Positions 10,167 through 22,048 of a DNA stretch of 64,000 nt are shown here, in pieces. Numbering within the stretch: the stretch's first letter is position 1; every line of letters starts with the position of its first letter. A program made the position numbers and the translations under genes. Where the stretch lies: assembly GCA_029532415.1 (NCBI GenBank), contig JAQOTA010000048.1, forward strand, positions 422,001 to 486,000, given 5' to 3'. The notes below the pieces were generated by a model, which made no database searches, was not told the DNA's origin, and saw only the letters and a list, made by a program, of their open reading frames with translations. This stretch comes from Marasmius tenuissimus (lineage: Eukaryota; Basidiomycota; Agaricomycetes; Agaricales; Marasmiaceae).

Positions 10167-10669
10167 TAATGACCCTTACAGCTTTTATCGATCTTGATTC
10201 TGAAAGCAGAGATCCGAGACAGTGTGGGGTCTCGCAGATGGCGAGATTGATGATTTACGATGTGAGCCGTTGGCATCATCATAACCACGACAACCTTTCT
10301 TGCCATCCCTCCCCTCAGCTGGCGATTATACAATGGCTGCTCTTCGTTCAAGTTCTGTCTTCTTCTCAAATTTTCTATCTATACCCGTAACCCTTCTTCT
10401 CAAGCCTTGAGTACTAGCACCATGGCGTGAGCTGATAATTTGGGGCCCAAAATCTATTATCTGGTTTGTTGAGACCTGGTACCAGTGTGAATGACTACTA
10501 AGGATATGTGAATTCGTCGACGTCGAGTTTTGCCCCAATCTTGATCATCTTTCGACCATCTCATGCGCACTGCCAAATCCAACATGGAGTTTAAGTAGCG
10601 CCTTTACTCGTAACTCGTGTCACCCAAAGCTTTCTCCTGCATTGGTACCACTCAACACTCCGAAGTCCA

Positions 10670-12231
10670 ATGGACAGCTCAGCCATCACTACTGTGCTTG
10701 AGCAGAAGAAGACAGTCATAGTGAGTCCAGGCCCAGCCGCCCAACAAATATTATTGCCAGTTGCTAATCGTGAATCAGTATATGAACGGTTAGTCTCCCC
10801 CTCGGCTGGTTGGGTCTGTAGCTTGATTTCATGGCCCCCAGTTGTCAGCTCAGTCTTACTCGTATATGATGTTACTCTCAACTTCGACTCGGAGATACGA
10901 CATATTTGGAGGAAGCAGTGGTCCATCATCACGGTTCTTTACTTGCTACAACGATACCTTCCCTTCTTCGATACCATAGGTGTGGGACTCCAGCGTACGT
11001 CTGATGGTCGCCATTTTCTCATTGCGTCGTCCTCATCGTCCCTTTTTCCCAGACCACTTTGCGAAAAATCTGAGTCCGCAACATTGCGACATAACTATCC
11101 GTATCAGCGGATGTAGGTCCATCAACACTACCAGTGTATTCAAAGCTCACGCGAGCACCTCGTACCATACTCCCAGGGTGCTTTGTTAACGGTATTGCCC
11201 TCTCTGAAGGTAAGTAGTATCCAAATATCTTCTACACCTTTCAGGATACATAGTTTCCCATGCTCGGATCAGTGCTACTCACGATTCGTATCTGGGCTGT
11301 TTGGAAGAGACGCACTCGAGTAGGAGTCGGACTCCTCGTTTTCTATCTGGGGATATGGACACTATGTTTCGTGTTCTTTCATCAATTCCTCGATTCAATC
11401 CGGTGTAAGTCTCTCCTCGAACTTTGCACCCGAGGGATTATCGGCTGACGCCAAAAAAAGACGCTAGACTACCGTTCCCCCATTTTCGGGGGTGTTTTGC
11501 TTCTGGCGGAAGCCGCGCCCTCTACTTGTGTTGGGTGTTGATGATGATCTACGACACTGGTAAGCCCATGACTCGGCAGATGAAACTGTCGACACTCAAT
11601 GGTAGTGACAGGAATGCTAATAATGATCCTAATTCCTGGGGTCTCTGCCTGTCAGTCACCGGTCCACTTTACTTCAGTAACTCTATGACTGATCCTTTTT
11701 CTAGTCCGGATTGGTGGGACATCCAGACTCACGAAGACAGTTTATGAAGATGGTGAGTTGCTCCGGCTGCCGAGAATGATTTCGGCATCTAAACTGTTGC
11801 TCTCGACAGGTGTTCTATACTATGGCTTCATCTTCTGTGAGGACCCTCACTGAACTTGGAAGTGAAATGTGCTGCTGATATCTCGCATTCAGTCATATCG
11901 CTGGTAAATGTGCTTGTGATTTGCATCGGTCCTGTGAGTACAAATCCGGGTCGCTTTGAGCTATGGCATATTCCGCTGAATTTCTTTCTCCTTACTCTAC
12001 CAGCCCAACATGCCTAACCTCTTCGCTGCGTGCGTACCCGAGACATGTTTATACTAATTAGCATCTGACATTGATATAAAAAATACCTACAGTTTTGAGC
12101 GTGCAATGCACTCGATCCTCAGTAGCCGTGCAATTCTACATATACGGCGGGTAGCATCACAGCCCAACGTGTATTCCCAACATCAGGACGAAGCTCACCT
12201 ATCGAGCGGGTCTTTTTTCACTGTTGATTGA
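10670..12231 (+). CDS. DUF6533-type seven-helix membrane protein (C1)
   Basis: A gene of about 13 short exons coding for roughly 290 residues. The start is MDSSAITTVLEQKKTVI. The DUF6533 signature follows: SSVLLVYDVTLNFDSEIRHI then WRKQWSIITVLYLLQRYLPF. Later membrane segments include VLLTIRIWAVWKRR, VGLLVFYLGIWTLCFVFF, RGCFASGGSRALYLCWVLMM and MLIMILIPGVSA. The C-terminal exon reads FERAMHSILSSRAILHIRR and ends SFFTVD at TGA 12229-12231. Each intron begins GT and ends AG and keeps the frame; a C2/C3 comparison fixed the exon starting TGCTACTC. DUF6533 proteins are common in Agaricomycetes and resemble receptors or transporters, but no role is established. It follows H1 in the same orientation. 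Confidence 0.85.
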
Positions 12232-14489
12232 TTTCCGTGATCAACGTCCAAGATACCCTGGCGGCGTTCAATATCAGTGCTGATCGACGTTCAGAGTTTG
12301 TGGCTTCGTCATAACATTTACCCACGGCATCATGGCCTGTATTGAATATACGCTTCTGACACCTGCCATAGCATCTAGCCCTTCAAATTTGTTGTCCTTT
12401 TCATGATGTATGCCAGCTCCGAGTCGTCGAGACTGCTCTAGAAATTCACGCAGAAAGAACTCGTATTGACTTGGTCATTGGGAAAGGATCGGAAAGTGGC
12501 GACAGTTGCCTTGTTAGCGCCCATGTCTCAGTCTCGGTCTTGAGAAATCACTCAGAATCTAGATGGGAAAGCCCAACTTCATTGATGGCGAGAATATAAT
12601 TGTTGATCCAGCCAGGCAACAGTTGAACGTTGAACGTTTGAACACTCGAAATGGTCGTGGGAAAAATGTCCGTTGTGGCCGAAGCCACTGGCAGGCGCAA
12701 TACTTTCGAAGATAAAGACACAAGCGGTAGAGACTGGGAGTCGTTAATCAGTCATCTGACGCTGTACTATATGCTCATTACTGTCCAAGGTTTGCTGTGA
12801 TAGCCAAAAATGGATTAAACCATAAAGGATTTGCCACACATTTCTGTTGATGATGCCCGTTCATTGAGAAATGCGTTGGCCAAAGATTGCCCTTACTTTA
12901 TGACCCAACAACAACTGCTAAGCATACTCAGCGTCTCAAAATGACATCGAACACTTCGATATGGTGATCGCGAGACTCGACTTGGTTCCCAAGTTCCAGC
13001 TCGTTAGAAAACCATCAAGATTGGTTAGTTCAATCCGTCAAAAGAGGAAGGAAGTTGGTCCCGTCGCCAGCTCACGGGATTCCCTGGGCAATATCCTCCC
13101 GATGAACTCCTGACGCAGCGGAGGCTGCGTGGATCGTGGTCGATTGCGTATGTGGTGTCTCAATCGCGTTTCGTCGGAATTCCCACCAAGGTGCAAGTAA
13201 ACTTCTAACTTCTCCGGAGTTGAAGCTGCTGAATGTCCTTCATCTTGAGAGTCTTACTACCGGATACGTGGTGTAGAAGTAGTGAGGACGAATGAACATG
13301 TATATTCACTGCGCTGATTTACAACTGCCGAGCTCGATTCTCAGGATACCGAACTCGAGTGGCTCGAGAAGCCAACACGAAAACATACGCTGTCGCATAA
13401 GTCAGGCGCCTTCGTCGGAAGTCAGTTAGTCGAGTTCAGACTGGAGGAAGCCACGGAGATGACTCACGGCTTTCAGAATGTTTCTCGTGGTTCACGTTTC
13501 AATATTCATTCGCACCATCAGACAGTATCGTTACAGTACTGACTTACTATGGCGGATGAGTGTTCCTTCCAGTTTTGTCAATGTCGGGAAGCGTAGACCC
13601 CGGGGGGCTGGAATTCCACATGGATTCATAAAGCTACACATGCGGGTCGACAACTCCGTATCATCGGCTTATACGCAACGCACAGGTATGGTGACACTAG
13701 GGTTGGTATTCTAACAATCCAAAACGTGAGTTATAATACCTCTAATTCGACGGTGATCATGGGGATAGCTTCAAGAGCGTTACCCGTAGTAAGTAGTTAT
13801 TCGGAGATCTTGACGAGAAGGTTCTTGCCATCGTAGGCGCGGTTCTACTCGTTGATGGTTCTGTTCTGGTTCGACCCACACGGCAAACGACCTGGCGTGT
13901 TAGGTCGAGCGGGTCGACAAGTTGCTAGCAGGCCCAGGAGTCCAGGACCAAAGTCGGGTATCTGTAGAGAATCACCTGTGGAGTCGGCGTCAACGCGGCC
14001 CGCCGTGCCCTATAGACATTTCAAGTAAGTATTGACACTCAGTTTCATCCTAAACGAATGGTTGACGAGAAACGGTATACTTACCTACATGTATTATTGA
14101 TGGGCTAATTCACCATCACGACGTATAATAATACAAATATTGAGCTTTAGGTCTTCATCGAACCCAGCAAACGCCTCCAGCGCCTCTGTATTCGATGCCC
14201 TGACGCCGAGCGCCCAGTGAAGTCACGCCGACATCATGCGCACAAAATCCGCCCTGCTCTCACAGCTTTAGCTAGAGGGCAAAAGTTCAAGCTCGATATC
14301 TTTCAGCCAGAAGTAAAGCCATAAACCAGTTGGTATTATCCCAGAACAATTGCTATCTACACGAAACGGTGCGTAACCACCTTCGAAAGTATTGGTATCT
14401 CTAAATTGACTCGCATAGGACAGGAAGGCGAACGACAGACAGCGAACAGGATACAAGTAATTCAGGATACGACAGGAAACGAAGGAAAA
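12232..14489. other. Spacer between blocks 1 and 2 and leader of A2
   Basis: Sequence after the C1 stop is alignable for several hundred bases with the part after C3 (48.35-48.8 kb). About 13.29-13.75 kb aligns with 26.24-26.65 kb (shared GAACTCGAGTGGCTC(G/A)AGAAG and GGCTGG(A/G)ATTCCACATGG), but neither copy keeps one frame. The last 300 bases are the conserved type A leader. I see no gene. Confidence 0.45.
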
Positions 14490-15088
14490 ATGGCAGTATT
14501 ATTGACGGAAACCACCGTTTCGGCGATAACAGAAGGAGTTTCGGCGGCAGACAGCAGTAAAGGAGGGGTATTGACCAAGGTCTTCATCATGGGTGCCATC
14601 CTCCTCGTCACGGTTGTCAGCGTCAAGAAATGGTTCTTCCCGTACACGATGGACGACCTGGAACGCCAAATCGCCTGCGTTGGTGACATTATCGAGCAGA
14701 ATATGACTCTTGAGAGGGATTTATTGGGAGATATAGGATGGATATTTCGAGACCAGCTGGATGGGTACGTTGACGAGCATGAGGACTTCTGTCGCAAATT
14801 TGTTGATTACTTCGTGCAGGGAACGTCGAAAGATGGGCGAAATTCAGGAATGGGCGACTGCCGAGCCGAAAAGATGGAATTTGCTCGCTTGGGTTGGACT
14901 TCGTTGGCGGGAAATGAGGGAGGTTCAGAGGTGCTATGGCTCGGTGCTGGACTTGAAGAGGGATGTTTTGGTACGGAGTTGACTTCTCGGGACACTAGAA
15001 GAGCGTTAGCTAACGGTCTATTGCGACCTTCTGTTTTCAGATGGAAGTGAACCGACGCAGGCATGACTTACTGCAATACCCAGGCTGA
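14490..15088 (+). CDS. KWFFPY family type A small membrane protein (A2)
   Basis: Exons are 14490-14764, 14820-14970 and 15041-15088, giving 157 residues, the same model as A1. The start is MAVLLTETTVSAITEGVSAA, the membrane segment VFIMGAILLVTVVSV, then KKWFFPYTMDDLERQIAC. Exon 2 includes WVGLRWREMREVQRCYGSVL and exon 3 is MEVNRRRHDLLQYPG. It is the copy closest to A1. An open frame running through intron 1 exists (to about 15050), but the conserved splice sites in all four copies favour splicing. Function unknown. Confidence 0.8.
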
Positions 15089-15843
15089 CGTCCAAATCAG
15101 GTGCCGCACATCCGCTACGGATGTCGACCAGCACCGTTCACCGCCAACCCCTCCTGGTTTTCGCACCGTCCATTCAACGGCATCTAATTCTGTTTCACTA
15201 AAGCTGTATCCTTGTCGATTTGCACGCCTTCAATTAATGATCTTTTCTTCGCCTTTAACACAGCAGAATGAGATCAGCATTGGTTCACCAGGTCAAGAGT
15301 AAGAGCTATGACACGTACCTGATGACGCGCGTCAACAGTAATGCTTCGACCATCGCTTCATTTATTTTCAGAGGGGAATGGGCCGACGCGAGCACAAACG
15401 TCCGAGGATGGGTACCACATTTCGTCGCAGCTCATCCAAAGACTCCTCGCGCACCTGCATGCTATCGAGAAAGAGTTAACAACCTGCAGCTGTGCGCCGT
15501 ATCCTTGCATGGTCGCCAAGTGCTGGTTCGCTGGAGCTGTAGTGTTGAAGGATCGCATACCTTGAAAGGCACCCGACGTAATTCACTATCAAAGGTTGAG
15601 AGCACGCAGTCGGCTTTGGCTCGCAGGATTATAAACGACGACGATGAAGACGCATTTGAGACTCTTGAAATGTTGACAACACAAACCCGAAGGAACGTGC
15701 AGCCGCTGGCCTCTAGATTTTCGCCAAGTAACAAGAATGATAAACGATTGACGAAGACAATAACAACTTGCTTCGGGCAGAATGCCGTTGTACACCGTGT
15801 CGTACTTTGAGCTACATTGTCATCGAATATCCACATTCTGCTG
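15089..15843. other. Decayed D segment of the repeat unit, block 2
   Basis: Homologous to the D segments after A1, A3 and A4. A 180-codon plus-strand ATG frame (15268-15810) and overlapping minus-strand frames both exist; neither is kept in the other blocks. The candidate minus-strand start matching block 4 is GTG here, and the promoter side has been replaced by the inverted repeat beginning at 15844, so I expect it to be non-functional. Confidence 0.35.
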
Positions 15844-16404
15844 GGGTGAGTGGGAGTAGGAAAGGGAAAAATTGAAGGCGTACCGCCCGCTTGAGAGTCT
15901 AAATCCCGAGCATCGAAGCGGTGGACAATAGCATGGCAATTGATTTGCGAAGAGTTGAGAGAGGGTTGCGTTTCGAGGACGATATCATAGCTGCAGCAAC
16001 GAGAATGCGAGCCAGAGGCAAATGGAAAACAAGGGGGAAATGAGGAAGGGGGGTATTTGGGGTCCCGCATCACGACCAGTTCTACGCCACTTCCCATTAC
16101 CGCTGTTGTAGACGCGTTCCGCGCGTTTGTTTATACCCAAACACCCTGATTTGGAAGGAGCCGGGACATGCGTCATTCCAGCCGTTATAATAATTGTAGA
16201 CGCTTTCTCGTTTTTTCTCATTCCGCGCCTTTACAGCCGCTAACAAAATTGTAGATAAGTTTCGAATTTTTTCTCGTTCCGCGCCTTTTTTTATGGTAAA
16301 CACAAAAAACCTATAACGGGCCTGCGAAGCTACCTTATATGGAAGCTTTGCGTCCTTGACTCGAGTGATAGCTAGAATTTGAGTGTTTTTTGTATTACGT
16401 GTTT
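15844..16404. repeat. Left arm of a 561-bp inverted repeat
   Basis: Its reverse complement matches 16465-17434 once the 409 bp added by an inserted element and its duplicated target are removed. Both arms are then 561 bp long. Paired positions inside the arms sum to one constant (32869), and to 33278 outside the insertion, so there are no length differences. I saw no mismatches in the parts compared by eye. The arm carries GGTATTTGGGGTCCC (about 16050), the E-type promoter element in inverse orientation. Confidence 0.9.
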
Positions 16405-16464
16405 TACTTTTTCTTAACTGTCCTACGGCGACTGGCATAAAATACAAGCGCCATTTGCCCACAC

Positions 16465-17434
16465 AAACACGTAATACAAAAAACACTCAAATTCTAGCTA
16501 TCACTCGAGTCAAGGACGCAAAGCTTCCATATAAGGTAGCTTCGCAGGCCCGTTATAGGTTTTTTGTGTTTACCATAAAAAAAGGCGCGGAACGAGAAAA
16601 AATTCGAAACTTATCTACAATTTTGTTAGCGGCTGTAAAGGCGCGGAATGAGAAAAAACGAGAAAGCGTCTACAATTATTATAACGGCTGGAATGACGCA
16701 TGTCCCGGCTCCTTCCAAATCAGGGTGTTTGGGTATAAACAAACGCGCGGAACTAGTGTTGCCGCAAGGCAAGTCCAGGGCAAGGCCGAGGCACCCAATT
16801 TGGACGCCTTGATCTGACTTGCCTCGACTTGCCTCGGGCCCATCATTTGCCTTGCACCTTTTTTGGTAAGCCATACCGTTCTCACTGACAATGAATTCAA
16901 AAAGATAGGCTCTTATTCTCTATGCTTACTGCAACTCTCCATGGTCATGAGCAATGCTACCGTCTTACAACCACTCTAGAAGACACATAAAAGGCAGAAC
17001 TCGACGAATATCGCCATGTCTCTGGAGGTTGTCCATTATGTAATTCAGAATTCTGACCGATACCCTTCCCGTTTCGGAATTGTCTGATTCTACCTGATAT
17101 AGTATGTGCCCGAGGCAAGGCAAGGCAAGGCAAGGCGTCAAGGCGCCTCTGCCTCGCGGAACGCGTCTACAACAGCGGTAATGGGAAGTGGCGTAGAACT
17201 GGTCGTGATGCGGGACCCCAAATACCCCCCTTCCTCATTTCCCCCTTGTTTTCCATTTGCCTCTGGCTCGCATTCTCGTTGCTGCAGCTATGATATCGTC
17301 CTCGAAACGCAACCCTCTCTCAACTCTTCGCAAATCAACTGCCATGCTATTGTCCACCGCTTCGATGCTCGGGATTTAGACTCTCAAGCGGGCGGTACGC
17401 CTTCAATTTTTCCCTTTCCTACTCCCACTCACCC
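16465..17434. repeat. Right arm of the 561-bp inverted repeat, split by an insertion
   Basis: Partner of 15844-16404, separated from it by a 60-bp loop (16405-16464). The arm is interrupted at 16754-17154. The outer part is the normal start of the E segment (GGGACCCCAAATACCCC at about 17212), continuous with the E sequence after 17434, so the right arm is probably the original and the left arm the copy. Confidence 0.9.
16754..17154. mobile_element. Short hAT-like insertion (401 bp) with 8-bp target duplication
   Basis: It is flanked by CGCGGAAC at 16746-16753 and 17155-17162. The left arm of the inverted repeat shows the empty site with a single copy (16116-16123). The element starts TAGTGTTGCCGCAAGGCAAG and ends AAGGCGCCTCTGCCT. 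Both ends are rich in AAGGC units (tandem (AAGGC)n at about 17113-17137) in inverse orientation, but long terminal repeats are not clear. Eight-base duplications are typical of hAT elements. There is no transposase. Confidence 0.7.
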
Positions 17435-17941
17435 TTCCGCCAGCTCATTCTTTGCAAATCGCTCAGAGTGGCCGAGAAGATATCGAGGATGTTGCTACTG
17501 AGTGCACAACCCAATTCAGCAACCTATGTAGCGGCGTCTTCACTGCCAGCGGTGCGGCTGTCTTTTCTCTTCTCCCTCGACGCTGTTGACTTACTGTACT
17601 CGATGGCCGTCAGATTTGTTAGCTCGGGGCTGGTGCAGTCGCAGAGTACTCAGAAAAAACCCATCGGTATCGTAATCATCGTGCTGGATTCAATTCCTCG
17701 CTTGCCTTGCGGTCTCCTCGTTCGCGTTTCCTGGGTCGTTGGACACAGCAATGCAGATAAATTATTATCGAGTAACGCGAGCAGGTATTGGAGGCCAGAT
17801 GACAGCAGGGACAGAGCATAGAAACAGAGCATTCGATGTGGGGATAACAGTGGAAAGCAGACGGTAGCGGTGATGAATGACGAGTGTGGTGGACGACGAC
17901 GACGGTCAACACCTTGGCGAGTAGCGGCCAGCTGTATGGCA
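17435..17941. other. E segment of the repeat unit, block 2
   Basis: Continuation of the E stretch, with the conserved piece GLLVRVSWVVGHSNADKL on the plus strand (about 17710-17765). A frame from about 17468 to 17821 is open but its start is not conserved. It converges on gene B2. It could be a small membrane-protein gene, but I cannot define its first exon. Confidence 0.3.
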
Positions 17942-18620
17942 TCACACCCTCGTAGACAATGATGATCTTCTCGTACGGAAGGTACGTTCTCTCTCTTCGA
18001 TCCCGAACTATATCAAATATTTCTCTGAATTCTTTTACCATTAGGTAGGGACAAACCCACTCACCATCAAATTGTACTTCAACTGCGATAGCAACTCATG
18101 GCAAGCGTTCACGCGCCTCAATTGACGCCATTGGAAGATCATCCAAGCCAGAACTCTTGTCCTGTCCGGCTCGACGATACCCCTTATCTTGATCTGGCGC
18201 ACCTCTTTGTTACATCTATTTTCGGTCCAAGTTGGTCATTGAGTACATCCAAATGATTGTTTTTGGGTGTACGATGAGGTTTTGCAGAGATATGAGAGGC
18301 AGAAGTCAGTTATTTTGGCGACAAGGTACGCACCACCCCACTCACCTCTGGAGCCTACACCTAAATTTCCTCGCAGAATCTCCCAGCAAATTCCACTCAA
18401 AAGCTATATTTTTCTTGATCAAGTCGTCAATACTCTTCACCAATTCCTCCAAATCCTCGACGGCGTAGGGGAAGAACCACTTTTTGGCCGCTACCGCAGT
18501 AGCGACGACGAGCACTCCGACCAACGCCAATTTGGCCAAGAGACCGCCACCAGAGTTACTGGACGCCTCAACATTCTCAGCTACCTCAAAAACGGATGAT
18601 TCGAGAGTCAGCGCTGGCAT
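17942..18620 (-). CDS. KWFFPY family type B small membrane protein (B2)
   Basis: Exons on the minus strand are 18620-18346, 18215-18065 and 18007-17942, giving 163 residues. The start is MPALTLESSVFEVAENVEAS. The membrane segment is LLAKLALVGVLVVATAVAA, followed by KKWFFPYAVEDLEELVKSID and LLGDSARKFRCRL. Exon 2 reads CNKEVRQIKI, then LAWMIFQWRQLRRVNACHEL. Exon 3 is FGIEERERTFRTRRSSLSTR with one final Val. All frames, splice sites and the stop are intact. The CRE-like TGACGTC found upstream of B1 is changed to TGACAAC here. Function unknown. Confidence 0.8.
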
Positions 18621-21384
18621 TATACGGCGGATATGCTTCAAGCTGGAACTGGGGGTGTAGGGCCCCAATATCAAAATGCGTCTGGGGTTGTCAGTTGCGA
18701 TCGCTCGGGCTTTTTAGCTGGATTTCTTACCGAATTAGATGTCTGGAGGCTGATAACGAGTGCTTTCAGGTGCTCAGGTCGACGTGAGCAAGGTTCACTG
18801 TCGAACTCGACGAGCTTTCGAGGGTGTTGCAGGCGTCTTTTGTGTCACATGTCTTCTTTGTCGTTAACGCCATGTACAGTGTACGTAGACGCTGGTGAAA
18901 TAATAACATATATTTTATCGTTGTCTCTCTCTCGCCCTCGTGTGTTGCGCATGCTACTGTGTGCCCTCCTTCGGTAATGATATTGGCGTAGGTGATTTGA
19001 AAACCCCTGTAGCTGAGTTAGTAGGCTAGCGTCACGCCTTGTCACAACCTCCCAGTCCCCACCACCATGTTCGACTCTTAGTTTATCGATACTGACGATC
19101 AAGGCCAGCTCGTTCGGAAAACTACCTATGCCATTCTCCAAGGCTTCACTCGCATTTTATAACACCCCCGCTACGGCCAACGACCCACCTATCCAAATCA
19201 TCGACCCGTCCTTGCTCAGTGACTGTCACCTGCTAGGCTCTGCCATGGCCGTTCTGAAAAGAGGTGAGCTGGGCGTCTAGGGCCGCGCCAGTCGCGACCG
19301 TGAGTCAGCCAGATCGACCGTGAGACCCTGCATGCTCTCTCCTTGCTCGAGAAATGGCTGACGACGAAGCAATTATTTTTTCAATACTACGGGTTTTGCG
19401 TTCTATCGCGCGTATGGGGTTCCGTTCTCCCCCTCTTTTTTTCATTTCTTTTCTCTAATGGTGCATTGTAGGCCCGTTGGAGTGTGTCTGGGCCCGACGT
19501 TCCTGATTATTTATTTTTTATCTTTACACCTGCCTGTGGCCTCGTCCATGACTACGGTCTCGCTGTGCGAAGACTCTCCCTTATATGCGGTTACTGGCAT
19601 ATGGGGGCATCGTTGACGAAGAGTACGTGGGCTTAGGTCAAGTGGGAGGAATCGGAAGGAGGGAGAGGGCAGAGTCGACGGCAAGGACTTGACGTTGGGC
19701 TGTGATATGGCAAAACTTCATCGACGTCTCGCGAGGTCGGTTCTTCTTGTTCGTCAAAACCACACAATGCTCTCGATTTCACATCACTCTTCCTCTCGCG
19801 TGTCGCCCGCAATTTTCTCGGCGCTCCTTACTCGCTCGTTCTCCTCAATGTGCTCACAGTTTGCAATACTGCATCACGGAATTTTGTCTTCCTTCTTCGC
19901 CGACCACTCGTAATCTCCAGGCCAGAATCGAAACGAGAACAACATCGATGGTCCCAATCATGAATAGAACAATGTCGAAATCTAAACGTCTCACTCGATG
20001 TGTACGAAGTTCAACGGGGAACATGACTGTGATGCTTGAAGCGTCACGCTGTGGGGGCTGTTTCTGGAATAGTTTCTCTCGCACTTGTAGTCGCCTCGGA
20101 CTAGCATCGACCTAATCTCGCCTGGTGCGAGAATATCTGCGGTCGCTCGGGGGAAGTCATGCCTTCTCTTGATGACTCACATATGCATCTGACCATGAGG
20201 AATCGACCAAACCAAGATCGTAATACTATGACGGATTCCGCCTTTACAAACTTATCGAGCATCGTAGTTTTGCTTTCGGTCCACCAGTACGTTCTTGATT
20301 GTCACGTTTCTTCAGCGTATCTGAAAAAGGTCAAGTCAAGGAACGCTGGAACGGTCGCCCCAAACTTTGCCATCGTCCGGGGATAGGGAGCTGTTCAGCA
20401 CTTATTGCGGTCTGAATCTATACTAAACTTGACCCTTGAGTAAATCAAGCGGGATCCATCCTTGAGAAAACAGGGGTCATGGCCTAATGGTCGAGTCACC
20501 GTCTCCTCACACCTCGTAATCCCGGGGTTCATTTTCCACGACGTAGAACCCTCTCATCTGAGCACGCCACCACTGCTTTCACCTACCTATTACACCGCCG
20601 GCTCCCCTTGAACATTGCCACAACCGTGCTCATTCTTCATGTCAGAATAAATCATGTGCTACTTCCCAAGTCGCGACCCGGCGCATAGTCATGGCACCAG
20701 TTCCAACTCCAATTCTCAAGTGCCTATGACGGTCGTGGCGAAATCCTCGCAAGCTCTCGTGAACCTCCGTAATCAAAGCCACTACAAATCCTCAGTTGAC
20801 ATTCCCTGACATGAAAAACACTCTTGGATAGAACCGCATGCTTCCGCTAATTCCGACGTCGCTGGGACTCGGGATGAGGTATCTGTACCCCACCCCAAAC
20901 CCAGAGACTTTAGGGGTATGTCTGTGGCTTTCATAAATCGTCATACGATGCCTCAGGTACGTTTTCATTTCTGAGGTTGTAAAGCTTGGAGGTTGACTGA
21001 CGAATCGTCACAGGCACGTCCCATCTCGAGATGAAATGAAGTCCAGCAATATCGAGGTTGGTCTGTGTCATTTGGGATTTTGTGACTACACGGTATACTA
21101 GTACTGGCGGCCTTCGACAAACTGAAGCACCTTCCCATATCTATAAGCTCACCTTTCGATTGTTGAGATGTCTCCAGCGTCAAGAGACTTCCAAGCCCTC
21201 CCATGTTCCGCCCGTTCAGTGCCCAAAATGAGATTTGCGTCCCCATCGTTTGGGTGCTGTTGAACTTTGGGTCCCAGAGTTGAGTCTGGGAATATTCCTC
21301 CTGTCTATCCCAATCCTCAACAACTCATTGACTCTGACTATGTGCTCGCACTGTCATACGCGCTTTCTCAGGTACCCGCACGTA
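18621..21384. other. Decayed G segment and hydrophobin upstream region, block 2
   Basis: Same layout as block 1: CCACCATGTTC at about 19062, AKLHRRLARSVLLVRQNH at about 19710-19765, and a stretch at about 20476-20542 that resembles a tRNA but is not one. Stop codons interrupt all frames. From about 20,800 on it is the conserved hydrophobin upstream region, nearly identical to that of H3. A minus-strand MGGLGSLLTLETSQQSKGEL frame (about 21,207) matches the one upstream of H1. Confidence 0.35.
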
Positions 21385-21489
21385 CTCTTGACTTGACAAG
21401 AGCCCCACTTTAATTCGTCACGACTCACGGGGGACCAGACGCCCATTCCCAGAATCCCCGGAGTGCACGTTCACGAAAACATACAAAAG
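21385..21489 (+). promoter_or_regulatory. Hydrophobin H2 promoter: palindrome and mutated TATA
   Basis: CTCTTGACTTGACAAGAG at 21385-21402 is a palindrome with 6-bp arms, about 165-180 bp before the ATG. At 21482-21489, 82 bp before the ATG, TACAAAAG replaces the TATAAAAG of H4-H6. Confidence 0.55.
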
Positions 21490-21563
21490 CCTGGTCGAAA
21501 AGTCTCTCATTCTTCACTCGAACACTCCTGCAGTCGTCTGTTCAAGCACTCTTCTCAATCAGC

Positions 21564-22048
21564 ATGCTCTTCAACAAGTTCTTTGCTCTCTCTACTCTCA
21601 CTACCCTCGCGGTCGCCACACCTCTCGTCTCCCGCACTGGCGGTGGCGGAGGTGGCGGGGGAAGCACTGGCGGAAACTGCAACACTGGACCTATTCAGTG
21701 CTGCAACAAAGTCACGACCGCTAAGGATCCTGTTTCGGCCCTCCTTATTGGCCTGCTCGGTATCGTCGTCCAGGATGTCAACGTCGGCGTCGGTCTTCAG
21801 TGCAGCCCGATCACTGTTATTGGTGGTGGCAATGGCGGATGGTAAGTTCATGATTTCTCTATGCTGTCGTGGTATCGGGGCTTATGCTGATTCGTGCTTT
21901 GCCTATAGTTCCGCGAGCCCTGTGTGCTGCTCGGACAATAGCCACGGTAAATTTGCTCGACACGATTCGCATTGGTTTTATGGCTTTAGCTTACTGTTCT
22001 CTTCTAGGTGGTCTTATCTCTGTCGGATGCGTTCCCATCAGCCTGTGA
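21564..22048 (+). CDS. Class I hydrophobin (H2)
   Basis: A secreted surface-active wall protein. Exons are 21564-21841, 21909-21946 and 22008-22048, giving 118 residues. The signal peptide is [20 protein letters not shown], followed by an eight-Gly run. The eight cysteines are spaced C-X6-CC-X32-C-X12-C-X5-CC-X12-C-X5, a class I pattern. Cys5 is made across the first splice junction (TG|T), which also fixes the intron position in all six copies. The C-terminal part reads [14 protein letters not shown] then GCVPISL. It is nearly identical to H3, 3.8 kb downstream, so that duplication is recent or gene conversion is active. No DUF6533 gene follows it. Confidence 0.95.

Noticed and set aside
15268..15810. 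180-codon ATG frame in the D segment of block 2
   Set aside because: No domain, and matching regions in blocks 1, 3 and 4 have stops in this frame. It could still be real, but the evidence is thin.
20476..20542. tRNA-like stretch: GTCATGG/CCACGAC could pair as an acceptor stem, with a box A-like TGGCCTAATGG and GGGGTTCATTTTCC
   Set aside because: It is too short (67 nt), has no proper T-arm or anticodon stem, and the same homologous stretch in blocks 1 and 3 does not fold this way. It is part of the decayed G segment.
21555..21851. Minus-strand open frame of about 98 codons opposite each hydrophobin exon 1 (also at 25327, 33145, 44858, 50073)
   Set aside because: It is the mirror of a conserved, codon-biased exon. 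It has no own promoter or homolog and is kept only because the hydrophobin is kept.
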